Source: Agrocybe praecox
Taxonomy: Eukaryota > Basidiomycota > Agaricomycetes > Agaricales > Agrocybaceae
Assembly (NCBI GenBank): GCA_964017145.1
Contig: OZ024849.1
Coordinates: 1,612,001 to 1,676,000, forward strand
Direction: 5' to 3'
DNA: 64,000 bases
Within the stretch, counting starts at the first letter, position 1. Each line of letters starts with the position of its first letter. Shown here piece after piece: positions 11,774 to 24,548 of the stretch. The position numbers and the translations under genes were made by a program. The notes under the pieces are model-generated. The model was not told the origin of the DNA, made no database searches, and was given only the letters and a program-made list of their open reading frames with translations.

Positions 11774-14700
11774 ATGTCTGACCTGGAGAAATCAGGATCC
11801 AAGGAGACTATCATTGACGATTTTCTCAAATATCCTGCTCAGCCATGGTGAGTTCGTTGACCTTGTCTATTCGCCCCACCAATTTCTTCTTCTTCTAACT
11901 ATCCCTCACCATAGGTATCTCAAAGTTCCCTTCATCTCTTCGAAACCATCTTCGTTGCACCATGAAAAAGAGCTCATACCCGAGGCGTCTGCCAGTATCT
12001 TCAGTCTTATAACATTTTCATGGATGTTCCCCATCCTTGCCACTGGTTATGCACGACCTCTAGAAAGGAACGACCTGTACAAATTACAAGACCATCGTTC
12101 TTCTGCTCGCATAGGTAGACTCATTGTAGAATCCTTCGAGCGCCGACGAAAAATTGCAAATGATTATAACGCTAGACTCGTCAGTGGGGATGTCAAGCCA
12201 GGATGGCGCGCTGTGCTCTGGACCATTCGGGGTAATCGAGTAGAACGGGAGAGGGAGTGGAGGGCAGTGGGAGGACGTAAATCACCGAGTCTCGTCCTTG
12301 CCCTGAACGACAGTGTCAGATGGTGGTTCTGGAGTGCTGGTTTATTGCGAGTAAGTTTTTTGTTCCATATCTTATCTCGTCTTTCTAAACGTCTAAAAGG
12401 TTACGGCGGACACTTTGACTTTCACCAGTCCGCTCCTCGTCCAGGTATAAAGTCTGTTTCAATTCGATTGTTCATAATATATTCACTTGATGTGCAGGCT
12501 ATTATCAATTTTGTCACCAATTCTTATACTGCCAGGTCGCAAGGGACTAATCCCCCTCCACTTTGGAAAGGAGCACTGATGGCACTGGGATTGTTTTTAA
12601 TGCAACTAACATCTTCTTTGTGCCTGCATCATTATTGGTACAGAGCTTCTGGAACCGGAGTCCTTGTCCGAGGCGGATTGATTGCTGCTTTATATTCGCG
12701 CTCTTTTTCGTTATCCCCTCGAGCTCGCGTTACGCTGCCAAATGGTCAACTGATTACTCATATTGCTTCTGATGGTCAGTTGCATGTTTTCGAAACTCAT
12801 ACAGCAGTTTATTAACAATCAAGGCAACAGTTTCCCGTATTGACATGGGCGCCAACTTGGCTCATGCTACATGGTCTACGACTGTCCAAATCATCATTGC
12901 TCTCGTTATTCTTTTGGTTAACCTTGGTCCCAGTGCTTTGGCAGGTTTCTCCTTGTTCCTTCTCGGTATGCCCATCCAAAGCTGGATCTTGAAGATGTCG
13001 TATGTTGCGCGGACCAACAGCATGAAGTATACGGACACTCGAGTGAAGCTCATCCAGGAACTCCTCTCGGGGATCAGGGTTCTCAAGTTCTTCGCATGGG
13101 AAATACCGTTTTTGAAGAGATTGGCAGAGATCAGGAAGAACGAGATGAGGTGAGCTTTTTTGAGTTATATGCAAGGGGAAAAAAATTGAGCTGAACTGTT
13201 ATCTAGATATGTCCGCAAATTACTTCTTATCCGTTCAGGAAATACCGCAGTCGCCACTTCGTTCCCTATTTTAGCTACAGTTATTACATTCATCTGCTAC
13301 TCCCTTACAGGCCGTGAGTTGCTTTCGTCGCATTGCACGCGCCTTGAAGGATACTGATAGGCTTTCACAGACACGTTGGAACCTGGAATCATATTCACCT
13401 CATTAACTCTTTTCCAACTCCTTAGAAGTCCGGTGATGCTCCTGCGTAAGCCATAAGCTTTGATTAGACGTGTTTCGAAGGTTGACTGAACGCTTTCTTG
13501 GTTTTTAGCTATTGCCCTGAGCAGCGTTACAGATGGGTATAACGCTATTTGTCGCATATATGGTGTCTTCATCGCAGAAACTGCCGAAGACGACAGGATT
13601 GTTGATCCCAACGCCAAGGATGCACTGGTTGTTGACCATGCATCCTTCACATGGGAAACTACGCCCCCTGCAAACACCTCTTCCAAGAAGAAAAAGTCGA
13701 AGAACAGCAAGAAAGTCAAATCCAGGCCCAAGAAGTCCAAGGGCAGGGCCGACCTAGTTTTGTTCGACGAGAAGCACCACGCCGCTGCTGCAGAGCATGA
13801 ACAAACTATCTTCCAAATACATGATCTGACCCTCAGGATACCACGCGGACAACTTTGTGCAATCGTTGGCCCTGTCGGTTCTGGAAAGTCAAGTTTGCTC
13901 CAAGGTGTAGTGGGAGAGATGCGCAAGACGCAAGGCAGCATCACACTTGGTGGAAGCGTCAGCTATTGTCCACAGAGTGCATGGATCCAGAATGCCACCA
14001 TTCGAGAAAACATTTGCTTTGGAAAACCATTCGACAGCGAACGGTATTGGAAAGCCGTCCACGACTCATGCCTAGAGGCAGAGTGAGTTTTTTTTACGGT
14101 TTATTCTAAGGTCCAGAGAAAGCTTATCTAGCGTGGCTTTTTTAGCTTTGCCCTTATGGAGTATGGCGACATGACGGAAATTGGGGAAAAGGTATAAAAT
14201 GATTTTATCTGCAAAGCAAGTTTCTTCAAGACTTACAAATTGTATCAGGGTATTTCACTCTCCGGTGGACAGAAACAGCGTATCAATATATGCAGGTCGA
14301 TTTACGCCAACACCGATATTCAGATTTTCGACGATCCTTTGTCAGCGTTGGACGTACGTTTCCTCAATGTGTTGATATACTAATTATTGCTGATATTTTA
14401 TACGCTGCCCAGGCTCATGTTGGAAAAGAAGTGTTCCAGAATGTCCTAAAGTCGAAGTCCTATTCGCAAACAACACGAATTCTGGTTACACATGCTTTAC
14501 ACTTCCTCCCTCAGGTCGACTTTATCATTACAATCAGTGATGGAAAGATCGTCGAGCAAGGAACCTATGATCAACTCATGGAGAATGACAAAGGAGTGTT
14601 TGCGAAACTCATGAAAGAGTTCGATCGGGGCAATAAGAGCGAGGACGACAGCGATGATGAGTCCGAGGAAGAGGAGGTCATTACGGAACATGCTGCTGGT

Positions 14701-17546
14701 AGGAAGGAGTCCAAAAAGTCTGGAACTGCTCTTATGCAAAACGAGGAACGGGCCGTCGGTACTGTGGCAGGCTCTGTCTATGCTTCCTATTTCTCAGCTG
14801 GAAGGGGCAAAATATTGGTACCAATTGTCGTAGCCTCCATATTTTTCATGCAGGCTGCGAATGTGCTGTCTTCTTACTGGTATGTATCTTCATATCTTAT
14901 TATTCGCTGTATGCTAATTATGTGCTGCATTAGGTTGGTTTACTGGGAAGAAAAGTTTGTTTTGTTTATTTCACTCCACGTTCGACCAAGTTGCTTAATC
15001 TTTTCTGTAGGAAATGGCCGCAAACTCAAGCGTTTTATGTGAGTATCTCGTGCGACTACACCTTTATTCTCGCGCTGACTTTTGATACCTAAAGATTGGT
15101 ATATATTCTGCGTTGGGTCTCTCGCAAGCGCTCTTGTCTTTCATTCTGGGAAGTATGTTTGCGTTACAGGCATACTTTGCTAGTAGAGAGCTACATCGTG
15201 CGTCTATCGATCGCATACTGCACGCACCGACTTCTTTCTTTGAGACTACGGTAAGCATTCAATTGATCTTCTCTTATACGTTAACCAATCCCCTGCGCTG
15301 CTGCCAGCCTCTTGGACGCATCGTGAATCGATTCTCTAAAGGTAAGTCTATATTCTTCTAGAAAAATTCAACCTTTTTAATTTTTTTTTTGAATAGACAC
15401 TGGTTTGTCTCAACCTATGGAAGGTTCTCCATCCTGGCTGATTATATTACCTCCAGACACCATGGACAATTTCATGGCGGACGCATGGAATTCCTTCATG
15501 AACAGTAGTGCTTCTATCGGGGGAGCAGTCGTCCTTATTTCGGCCGTCTTCCCTTACTTTTTGATCCCCGCCTTCCTCCTCGGTAAGTCTAGTTGCTCGT
15601 TCTGGTGCATAGCCTTATTTTAACGTGTTTTCAGCTGCGTGTTACTTCTACTTCTCACTTTTCTACCGAGCAGGTACTCGAGAGCTTAACGTGAGTAGTT
15701 TCATTGTATTGAATCAAGTGCCGCTTATTCATTATGTTCACAGAGACTGAGTAAGCCAGCACTCCTTTCAAGGTTTTTTTTTGTACTAACAAGCATACGA
15801 AGACTCCGTTCTGCGTGGAACGCTTGTTTCTCATTTCTCCGAGTCATTGTCTGGCATGAGTACGATCCGAGCTTACGGGGAACAGGCGCGTTTCCAAGCT
15901 GAAAACGAAAAGCGGGTGAATAACGAGAACGAGTGAGTATTTCTTTGCTGAATCATGGTACTTTTGCTGATGATGGTTTTCGCCAGGGCTTATTGGTTAA
16001 CTGTCGCCAGTCAAGTAAGTTACACAACCTTATAAATGATTGCACGCAAGTCACTGATGTAGTATCGGTAGAGATGGCTCTCAATTCGTTTGGATTCCTT
16101 TGGGGCCATTCTTATATTAATTGTGGCAATGCTCACAGTGATCGGGCGGTACCTTATCTCACCCTCTCAGTCAGGAATAATGTTATCTTACATATTGAGC
16201 ATCCAATCGGTAAATGAAGTCTCTTTTTTCGGCCTACTTCTTTACTGAAATTTCTTCAAGTCTCTGAGTCTCGTCGTCAGACAAGGCGCACAGGTCGAAA
16301 CTTATATGAACAGCGTGGAACGTATGGTGCACTATGCTGAGGAAGTGGAACAAGAAAACTTCAAAGGCGACGAGCAACCACCGGAATCCTGGCCGCGCAA
16401 TGGAAGTCTCGAATTCAAAGACCTGCATCTCAGTTATCGCCCCGAGCTACCTCCTGTCTTGAAGGGTCTGAACATGCGCCTTGAATCAGGAGAAAAACTG
16501 GGCATTGTCGGAAGGTTAGTCCCCTAGTAATATTTTTTTCTCGAAGAGAACTCAAGGTCTTTTAGGACCGGCGCCGGCAAGTCGTCTATCATGGTGGCCT
16601 TGTTTAGAATGGTAGAAGCGAGGTCTGGTTCTATTGTGATTGACGGCGTAGATACTTCAAAGATCGACCTTGAAGTCCTTCGTTCGGCGATGTCGATCAT
16701 TCCTCAGGAAGCTGTAAGTCAACAAATTTTATTGATCAGTAAAATGGCTCCTAACTTCTATATAGGTCCTATGTAAGCTTGCGTCTAATCTTTCGAAAGG
16801 GATTATGTTAAACGGTTACTTTTGCAGTCCCTGGAACTATTCGTTCCAACCTCGATCCTTTCGGACAACATGATGATTCCGTACTTTGGGATGCATTAAA
16901 AAGGGCACATCTGGCTGATCCCAAATCAAAAGATCACTTGTCGACATCGCATGATGAGGCGGACCTTGTGTCCCAAATGAAGGCCAATCGTTTCTCTCTC
17001 GATGCTCCTGTTGACGATGACGGAGGAAATCTCTCCATGGGAGAGGTACGTGTTTTTGAACTCCTGCGAAAATTTGTGTTGCTTAATATGAGTTAGCGTT
17101 CCTTGATTTCTTTAGCGAGAGCTCTAGTAAAGAAGTCGCGAATCTTGGTCCTGGATGAGGCTACTGGTGAGTTAATTTATTTGTAGTAGGATGCACAGAT
17201 ACTTATGTTCGAATGAAGCTTCTGTCGACTTTGAGACTGACAAGAAAATTCAAGACACTATTGCTCATGAATTCCGTGATCAAACGATTCTATGTATTGC
17301 CCGTGCGTTTTTCTTTTTGAATGAACTTCCTTCTCGTCTTCTAAGCGCCTTTTTATGCCATTAGATCGAATAAACACGATTATTGGCTATGACCGTGTGT
17401 GCGTAATGGACGCAGGTCGGGTCTCCGAGCTTGATACACCTGCAAAACTCTTCCAGCAAAAGGGGATTTTCAGGAGCATGTGCGACCAGTCTGGGATCTC
17501 CCTGGAGGATATCCTTCTCGCACAGAAGGCTCGTTCGATGGCTTAA
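11774..17546 (+). CDS. ABCC (MRP/Yor1-like) full-length ABC transporter
   Basis: Heavily split gene; two transmembrane domains and two nucleotide-binding domains in MRP order. It starts at 11774 ([20 protein letters not shown]) and splices to PWYLKVPF. The first membrane domain follows [18 protein letters not shown]1 has Walker [20 protein letters not shown] and Walker [13 protein letters not shown], with Asp in place of the catalytic Glu as usual for ABCC NBD1. NBD2 has Walker [10 protein letters not shown], a variant signature (NLSMGERSL) and LVLDEAT. The likely role is ATP-driven export of drugs or organic anions at the plasma membrane or vacuole. A Lys-rich insert (about 13,680-13,750) sits at the start of NBD1. 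The stop is TAA at 17544-17546. The family is certain; the substrate cannot be told. Confidence 0.92.
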
Positions 17547-18388
17547 ACCCCCCTTCTTTTCCGGTAACTTATATTTTCACACTCTATAACACTCTCGTCC
17601 TCCTGAAATTTCTTTAAATTCTTTTCTTTCTCTGTTATCTGGGGCTATTAGTAATGTTGCGTGTAAATTAGAGTAATGCTCATACCCGGTGGTCCGAAGG
17701 ACTGCTACTAATTGTAAACTGTACAAGCTGTGTATAATAACTTATTTGTATCGTCAAATATATTTTTTTGGCTTATATCAATCATTTTATATATTCGGGC
17801 GTGATTCCGTGAGGCTTACTGGTACTAGCCTGTGTCCTCGAAGCAGAACGGAGCCTCATATTCCGCCTGAATAGCAATCTCTTCTACGATAAATAGATCA
17901 ATTTATATCCATTTGACTTCATGGGATCACTTGGAACTCGACGTGTAGGTATTGAAGCGCTCAGTGATACTTGTAGATGCCCTCAGTGCGCTGAACAGTG
18001 AAGACCGTCTTTGAAGTTGAGCTGAATTTGGTAAACCCTAACCCAACTGCCATATCTGTTCACCCCCTCTGAGGTGAGACTGTCCAGCTAGGTCTGTTGC
18101 TTCGCCCACCCTCGAAGTTCGGGTTGGAAACGGAAAATAACCACTTTCTCACATCCAGAATTTGAATGACCATAGAACAGTCAACAAAGTGCCCTCTGAA
18201 ATGGCGCAACCTCCCGGAGCTCCGACTCGGATGTCATTTCTAAGTTTTCCATTCCGTTTCGTTTCCGAAAGGACACCTAAATAAGCTTTGGCCGGGCCCC
18301 ACCTTTTGAAAACATCGAATAATTCCAACCCGGAAAGTAGACCTTCCCACATCTGCAGTGCTCTTAAAATCTATACCAGTCCGCTGCG
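17547..18388. other. Intergenic region between ABC transporter and 5-oxoprolinase-like gene
   Basis: These 842 bp hold the ABC transporter 3' UTR and the upstream region of the next gene. Only short chance frames are visible, and no repeat or RNA gene was recognised. Confidence 0.45.
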
Positions 18389-21219
18389 ATGTCGACCAAA
18401 TTTGCAAATATACCAGACCGTTCTATCAGGATCTGTGCTGATAGAGGAGGCACTTTCTGTGACGTACATGCGTATGTTCTAGCCCTTTTCTTGTTCTTTT
18501 CAGTGTGATGTATTCGGGTTCACTTGCGTAGATCATACCCTGATCCAGAGAATCCCAATGAGAGGAAGGAATTGGTTGTAAAATTGCGTGCGTCTTGTCG
18601 CCATCTATGATTAATGACATCTGGGGTAAACATGAGCGCATCGAACAGTTTCTCAGGACACCGCGAATTACGGGGACGCGCCTACTGAAGGAATCCGACG
18701 TGTCTTGGAATCGGTTACTGGAGAATCAATTCCTAGAGGTACTGTTCTAGAGACAGAAAAGATTGGTGAGCACTTTGGATTGCTGTTATCGCATTAGCTG
18801 ATAACATTTTCACATAGATTATATTCGTTTATCCACAACAGTCGCCACAAATGCATTGCTAGAGCGTAAAGGACACAAACATGCTCTTGTTATCACCAAG
18901 GGTTTCAAAGATCTTTTGCTTATCGGAAATCAGTCGCGTCCCAAAATCTTCGATTTGAACATTAGGAGACCTGCTCCTCTCTACTCGAAGGTGATTGAAG
19001 TAGATGAACGAGTAACTTTGGTTGGGTATACCTCGGATCCCAAGGCAGAGGAAAACGCAATCCAGTTCGATGAACATGGGAACGTCGTTAGAGGTTATCG
19101 AGGAAAAGGCTGGGATGGTGAAGGAAACGCAGAAGGACCGGGAGAGATTGTGAAGGGCCTATCAGGGGAAGCCGTCCGAATAATCAAAAAGCTCGGTGTG
19201 TGATTTTCATGCCATGCATCACTAAACTATACACACTGACGATATAATCCTAGATGTGGATTCTGTTGAGAAAGACCTCCAGAACCTGTACGACCAAGGT
19301 TACCTGTCTCTCGCCGTCGTCTTAGTTCATTCGTACACATACCCAGAGCACGAGCGCATCATCGGCGAGATCGCGCGTAAAGTTGGGTTTAAGCATGTCT
19401 CGGAGTCTGCACAACTATTGCCTATGATCAAGATGGTTCCGCGTGGCGTGTCGTCGACGGCGGATGCGTACCTCACGCCTATTTTGCGAGAGTATCTTGA
19501 CGGGTTCTTCACTGGGTTTGACGCTAAATTGAAGGATGGGCGACTGCGTAGCCCAAGAGTGGAATTCATGGGCAGCGACGGCGGTTTGGTGGACTTGAAC
19601 AATTTCTCAGGCTTGAAGAGTATCCTCAGTGGACCAGCAGGTGGTGTGGTGGGGTATGCTCTAACCAGCTGGGACGAGAAAGAAAAACATCCCATTATCG
19701 GGTTAGTGTCCCTTATTCCACCGCGATCTATTACGTGTCCTAATTTTTGTACTATCAGGCTGGACGTAGGCGGCACGTCGACAGATGTGTCTCGGTTCGA
19801 TGGGCGCTACGAAGTTGTTTATGAGACCACGACCGCTGGCGTAACCATTCAGTCACCCCAACTCGACATCAACACAGTCGCTGCAGGAGGAGGTTCATGC
19901 CTCAGCTTCCGAAATGGGCTTTTCCTGACCGGTCCCGAGAGCGCAGGCGCCCAACCTGGGCCAGCGTGCTACAGGTTTGTTAATATACGCCTTTTTTCTC
20001 TCGATGTGTCGCTTATACCTTAACAGGAAAGGTGGGCCATTGGCCGTCACAGACGCTAATTTAATGCTTGGTCGACTTGTACCGGATTTCTTCCCAAAAA
20101 TCTTCGGAAAGTCTGAGAAAGAGCCTCTCGATATCGGTGCTTCCCGCACTGCGTTCGAAAAGCTGGCAGAAGAAATTAACGCGGGACAGGATAAGAAATT
20201 GTCGCTTGATGAGATTGTTTATGGGTACGCTATCCGAACGAGACATCGATTGCTTTTCAGCAGCTGATTTATATTGCTTCAGATTCATAAAAGTCGCAAA
20301 TGAGACGATGTGTCGCCCCATTCGAGCTTTGACTGAGGCGAGAGGTCATGCAACCTCCAAACATATGTAAGTCCACTGGTTCTCATCCAGAAAAGAGGAA
20401 GATTTGAGTAAAATTGTATGCAATTCTAGACTTGCAAGTTTCGGAGGAGCTGGCGGGCAGCACGCTTGCGAAATCGCGAGTCTTCTCGGGATAAAAACCA
20501 TCTTGATACATCGTTACAGTTCTATTCTTTCTGCATACGGGCTTGCTCTTGCCGACAGAGCCCACGAACTCCAAGAGCCCTGTTCGACTTTCTACACACC
20601 GCAGAACGTGTCCACGCTCAAATCACGTCTGGATAAGATGACCAAAGAAGTTAGGGCCGAGCTGCAGAAGCAAGGCTTTGAAGACAACAGGATACACATC
20701 GAACGGATGCTAAACATGCGCTTCGAGGGAACGGATACGGCATTGATGGTCCTTCCCACAGACAAAGATGGAAATGGGGATGAAGACTTTGAAGCAGCAT
20801 TTAAGAGAGTGTATAAATCAGAATTCGGGTTCTTGTTGGAGACGAAAGTTATCATCGTGGATGATATCAAGGTGAGCATTATTTTCTGATATGTCGGCAC
20901 TTTTAACCTTCTCACAAATGATTAGGTTCGCGGCATTGGGAAGACCTTCGATACGTTAGGCCAGTCGGTGTACGCCGAAGTCGCCCAATTGAAGACCACA
21001 CCAGTTAATCAAGAAGAGAAAATTGAGACCCGTTACAGTGTTTACTTTGACAAAGTCGGGCGTGTGGACGATACACCCATATTCTTGCTAGATAAATTGG
21101 ACGTTGGCGACGTTGTCGAAGGACCGGCGATGATCATCGACAATACCCAGACTATCGTGATTGTTCCAGGTGCCAAAGCCGTACTGACGACAAAGCACCT
21201 GTTCATCACGCTGCAGTAG
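18389..21219 (+). CDS. 5-oxoprolinase-like protein, hydantoinase A half only (HydB half absent)
   Basis: The gene starts [20 protein letters not shown], and the N-terminal nucleotide-binding motif [10 protein letters not shown] splices to [17 protein letters not shown]. The hydantoinase-A N domain ([32 protein letters not shown]) and the HydA domain ([69 protein letters not shown]) follow in order through about ten short introns. The protein ends ...[14 protein letters not shown] and TAG. In eukaryotic 5-oxoprolinases (about 1,280 residues, glutathione cycle, ATP-dependent opening of 5-oxoproline) this is exactly where the hydantoinase-B half should begin. None of it is seen downstream. The gene is either a truncated paralogue or a HydA-only enzyme needing a separate HydB partner. 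Confidence 0.88.
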
Positions 21220-21743
21220 GTAGCCTGCTCAGACATCGAGAAAACCTGTGTGTATTTTTGCAATCTAAATGTACGATATGGGGTTGGTGGAGGGAGCTTA
21301 AATCATTGTCATGGAATTTGAAGTGATAGTATCACTATCACGTCTGTTCAAAAATACGGACTGAGTCTATCTACATCTCACTTCAAGCAAGGCAAGACGA
21401 TTATCAGAATTCAGATTGGCTGTAGCGGCCTGTGCGGGCGGAAAAATCCTTTGATGTTGTTTCTGTTCTATGTAAGGACTCGAGCCTGTAATTCGGTTGC
21501 CTCTCCGCGAAGTACAACGTCATCGCGCCAAGCAACACGGGGATTCGGGAGTCGGTTACACTCATTCTACTCCTCTCGCCATGGAAGTCGACGTTCAGCG
21601 AGGTCTGAGGTCAGTGAGACTTGAGTACTGAGTACTGAGTGTGAGTATGTGCAATGGCTGTGCCAATTAAAAGGCGGGATGATAATCTCATGTCAGTCAG
21701 ATGATGTCCCGACATAGACTCACAAGAGTTATTTCGGTTCCAC
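21220..21743. other. Intergenic; no hydantoinase-B remnant found
   Basis: No HydB-like motif was seen in any frame. A short inverted repeat (GTGATAGT then ACTATCAC, 21323-21341) lies about 100 bases after the stop of the 5-oxoprolinase-like gene. The rest is the likely promoter of the F-box gene. Confidence 0.45.
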
Positions 21744-24028
21744 ATGGTATCCACGCATGCCACACGGTTGTTACGCGACTTCTCGCCGACTTCGAAATCA
21801 ATCAGTGCAGAACGGTTTAGCGTAAGTCAAATATTTATCCATCTCTTTCTTTTTTTTCTTACACTTCCACCCCCCAAAGCCCGGACTAGAATCTGGCATA
21901 GTGGACTCGATGAGCTTCCTTCATCCTCAACGGGGTTCCTTACAGGGTAATCAGTTCAAAGAGAAGTATTCAAATGAAACGGACTCTAGGCCATCCTCTC
22001 TAGTTTCTTCCGCGTCTGCCATCGAAAATGTGCCTCAAAAGTCTAGCCGCAACAGGGTGACTAGTGGCTTAGGAGCGAGCCGCATAATGCAACATGTCTC
22101 CTCCATGTTCGCACCCAAGACACGAAAAAAGCCACCTCCGGACCTTAAGCTCGTCAAAAGCGCGTTTAACAGTAACCTTCCAAATCTTCGACGCGTATCT
22201 TCCACTTCTTCGTTCAACTCAGAGGAATCCGAAGACGATATTCGACGACCCAGTGACCTGGGAGATGCAGTATCTATTAGGTCGCTTCCACCTTCACCGT
22301 TTACACCAATTTCTCCGCAATATGAATCACCGTTGGACGCGTTCCCGAGTCCTCCTGGTGGATTCGCACGCTCAAGAACAATAAGCACGCCAAACTCTCC
22401 ATCGTTTTTGCGATTTAAAGTACAGAAGCACAAATTGCATGCTCGGAAGGCCTCAATTCCACGCTCGCCTATAGCTCATCCAATTATCATCACTCCAAAA
22501 CCTCCCATCCATCTTCCCCAGGAAGTAATTGCTCTCATCTTATCGAAACTTCCTCAACGAGACGCAGCCGTATGTGCTGTCCTCTCTCGTGCATTTGCGT
22601 CTGCTGCCCGGACTACACTATACAACCATCTTGACTTCGATTCCCTTTCTCCTGCACAGTCGGAGAAGCTCGTCGCGCTACTTGGGTCGCGAAGGGATCT
22701 GACAGACCTAGTAACGTCTTTCATCTGTCGTAAATGGCCTGCTTTTTTCCCGTCAAGTTATAATATTAACGGCCAAGCGAGAACGCACAGTGGGAATGGT
22801 CATATTACGAAGGATCAAGACGCGTTGTTAACGGCTACATTTACGTTGGCCTTGGAGCGAATGCCAAACCTTCAATCTCTCACTCTTCCATCATTTAATG
22901 CCTCTCTCCTTGCATACCATACTGCCTTTGGCCTCAAGACAGTTAGATTTGTTTACCCGATGATAGATTCGGAAATCAGGGAGTTGTTCACCTGGCTGGA
23001 CGGTCAAACTAATATAACTTGCCTCAGCTTGAAAGATGCAGAAGAGGTTTGCATCAAGCCCAGCAAACTCACCCCAGTCAATCCGTTACAGGACAAAATT
23101 AAAGCAGGTACTGTCCCATCGAGCCCACTTTTACGAGCACTTTTACCCAACAATGGGGTTTCGCCTCTTCCCTCCCCGTCTTCCTCCCCTCGATCAGCAT
23201 TCTTCGTCACTCATCATTCCCTTCCACTTCCTCCAAACGTGTCTTCATCATCAACTCTGCTTCCAAATCTAACCACTCTTCATGCGACTCCCGCCATCGT
23301 GGCGTTACTCTCGCCACCATTAATGACTTCACCTCAGCGTCCTCTGAAGAGTGTAGCATTGGACATCAGTACGACTCTGTACAATGGGCTGAGGCCCGTG
23401 TCACTGATGAACTCCCTTCGGGGAGTAAGTCACCTTACTCTTCGATTTACTGATAATGTCGACAAACGCACTTTCGAGAAGGTTTTAGGTGCTGTGGGCG
23501 CTTCTCTCGGTGACCCCAGCAAAACCGTACCCGACGAAACTTCATCCGCAGATGATAGTTCAAGTAAGAGTCCTCTTTCTGGATGGCTTGGTCTCCAATC
23601 GCTCGAAATCTGTTTCGTCTCTCCTCCTGGCAAGAAAGTAGATAACAAGGACGAGGTTTGTACTAGTATTTTCTCGCTGATTGTACAGTCGATCTGACAA
23701 TTTTATTTCTTAGGCTCTCTACGCCCTGTACAAGAGTCTACAAGCTTCACTGGCTCGCTACAAAGCTCTTTGCTCTTTATCCTTAAACACTATTTCGGAT
23801 GATCACTCTAACAGCCATGAAGATACTACAAAGCAACACCATCAACCAGTGGCGTCTGAACAAATTATGATCGACTGTTGGGCTAAAATGTGCCCTACGT
23901 TGACGTCGATCACGTTGTTCTCCGGTGCTCATTGGAGAGGGAAACCACTTCCCAGTCTACCTGACAGTGAAATCCGGAGTCAGAAGCATAATGCTTTTCC
24001 AGGATCAAAAGTATTTAAGTTTCCGTGA
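21744..24028 (+). CDS. F-box domain protein
   Basis: Exon 1 (21744-21821) encodes a 26-residue leader starting MVSTHATRLLRDF. It splices in frame at 21880 to PGLESGIVDSMSF, so I prefer this start over the internal ATG at 21910. The N-terminal third is Ser/Pro-rich and disordered. The F-box lies around 22,505-22,640 (IHLPQEVIALILSKLPQRDA, then CAVLSRAFASAARTTLYNHL). The remainder resembles the leucine-rich-repeat-like scaffold of basidiomycete F-box proteins. The last intron starts after GACGAG near 23,656 and ends near 23,714, giving a C-terminus ending VFKFP and TGA at 24026-24028. The likely role is a substrate adaptor of an SCF ubiquitin ligase; the target is unknown. Confidence 0.82.
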
Positions 24029-24548
24029 AATGAACTCACTTACGGAGATCGTCCCAACGCCATATTCGAACAAGCTCTGTTGCTATCGCTCGCTCGTTTT
24101 CCGTCTTTTGCTATCGCTGGTTCAGCTCTAGTTTCGACTCTGATATGCCATGCTCATGCCTTACTATTGCCATTATACCACAACATCACCAACTTTCCTT
24201 AATTTATCAATCCTTAATATTTATGTTTCTGCAAGCACCTGGACCCGGAAAATGTTGTTTGTTTTCATAGCTTTTCGTACTTATTGTACCTTAAATTGCT
24301 TGTTGTACTGGGTGTTCTTAGGTACTCATTACCGCAACTCTCCAGTGAAATGACTCACCTCTGTACATACGTTTGCTATTTTTAGACATTCCACGGTTCA
24401 AGTCTATGTCTACAGTGTGGGAATCCTCCGCGTGTTAGTGACAGTTAGAACACTATCATTATGGTTGCAAGGCCCCGCAGTCTTCTTATCCCTTAACTGC
24501 ATGGTCCTTTGAGGGCTGTGGAATTTCCTTTTTTTCAACTCCCTCTAT
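24029..24548. other. Intergenic region between F-box and MFS genes
   Basis: The 520 bp hold the F-box 3' flank and the MFS promoter. Only short chance frames are visible. Confidence 0.4.

Noticed and set aside
21323..21341. Short inverted repeat after the 5-oxoprolinase-like stop, considered as a terminator
   Set aside because: Eukaryotic genes do not use such terminators and the arm is only eight bases; kept only as a note in the intergenic entry.
22035..22433. 132-codon minus-strand frame opposite the F-box gene
   Set aside because: Shadow of the conserved plus-strand coding region, which has a recognisable domain and splice joins.
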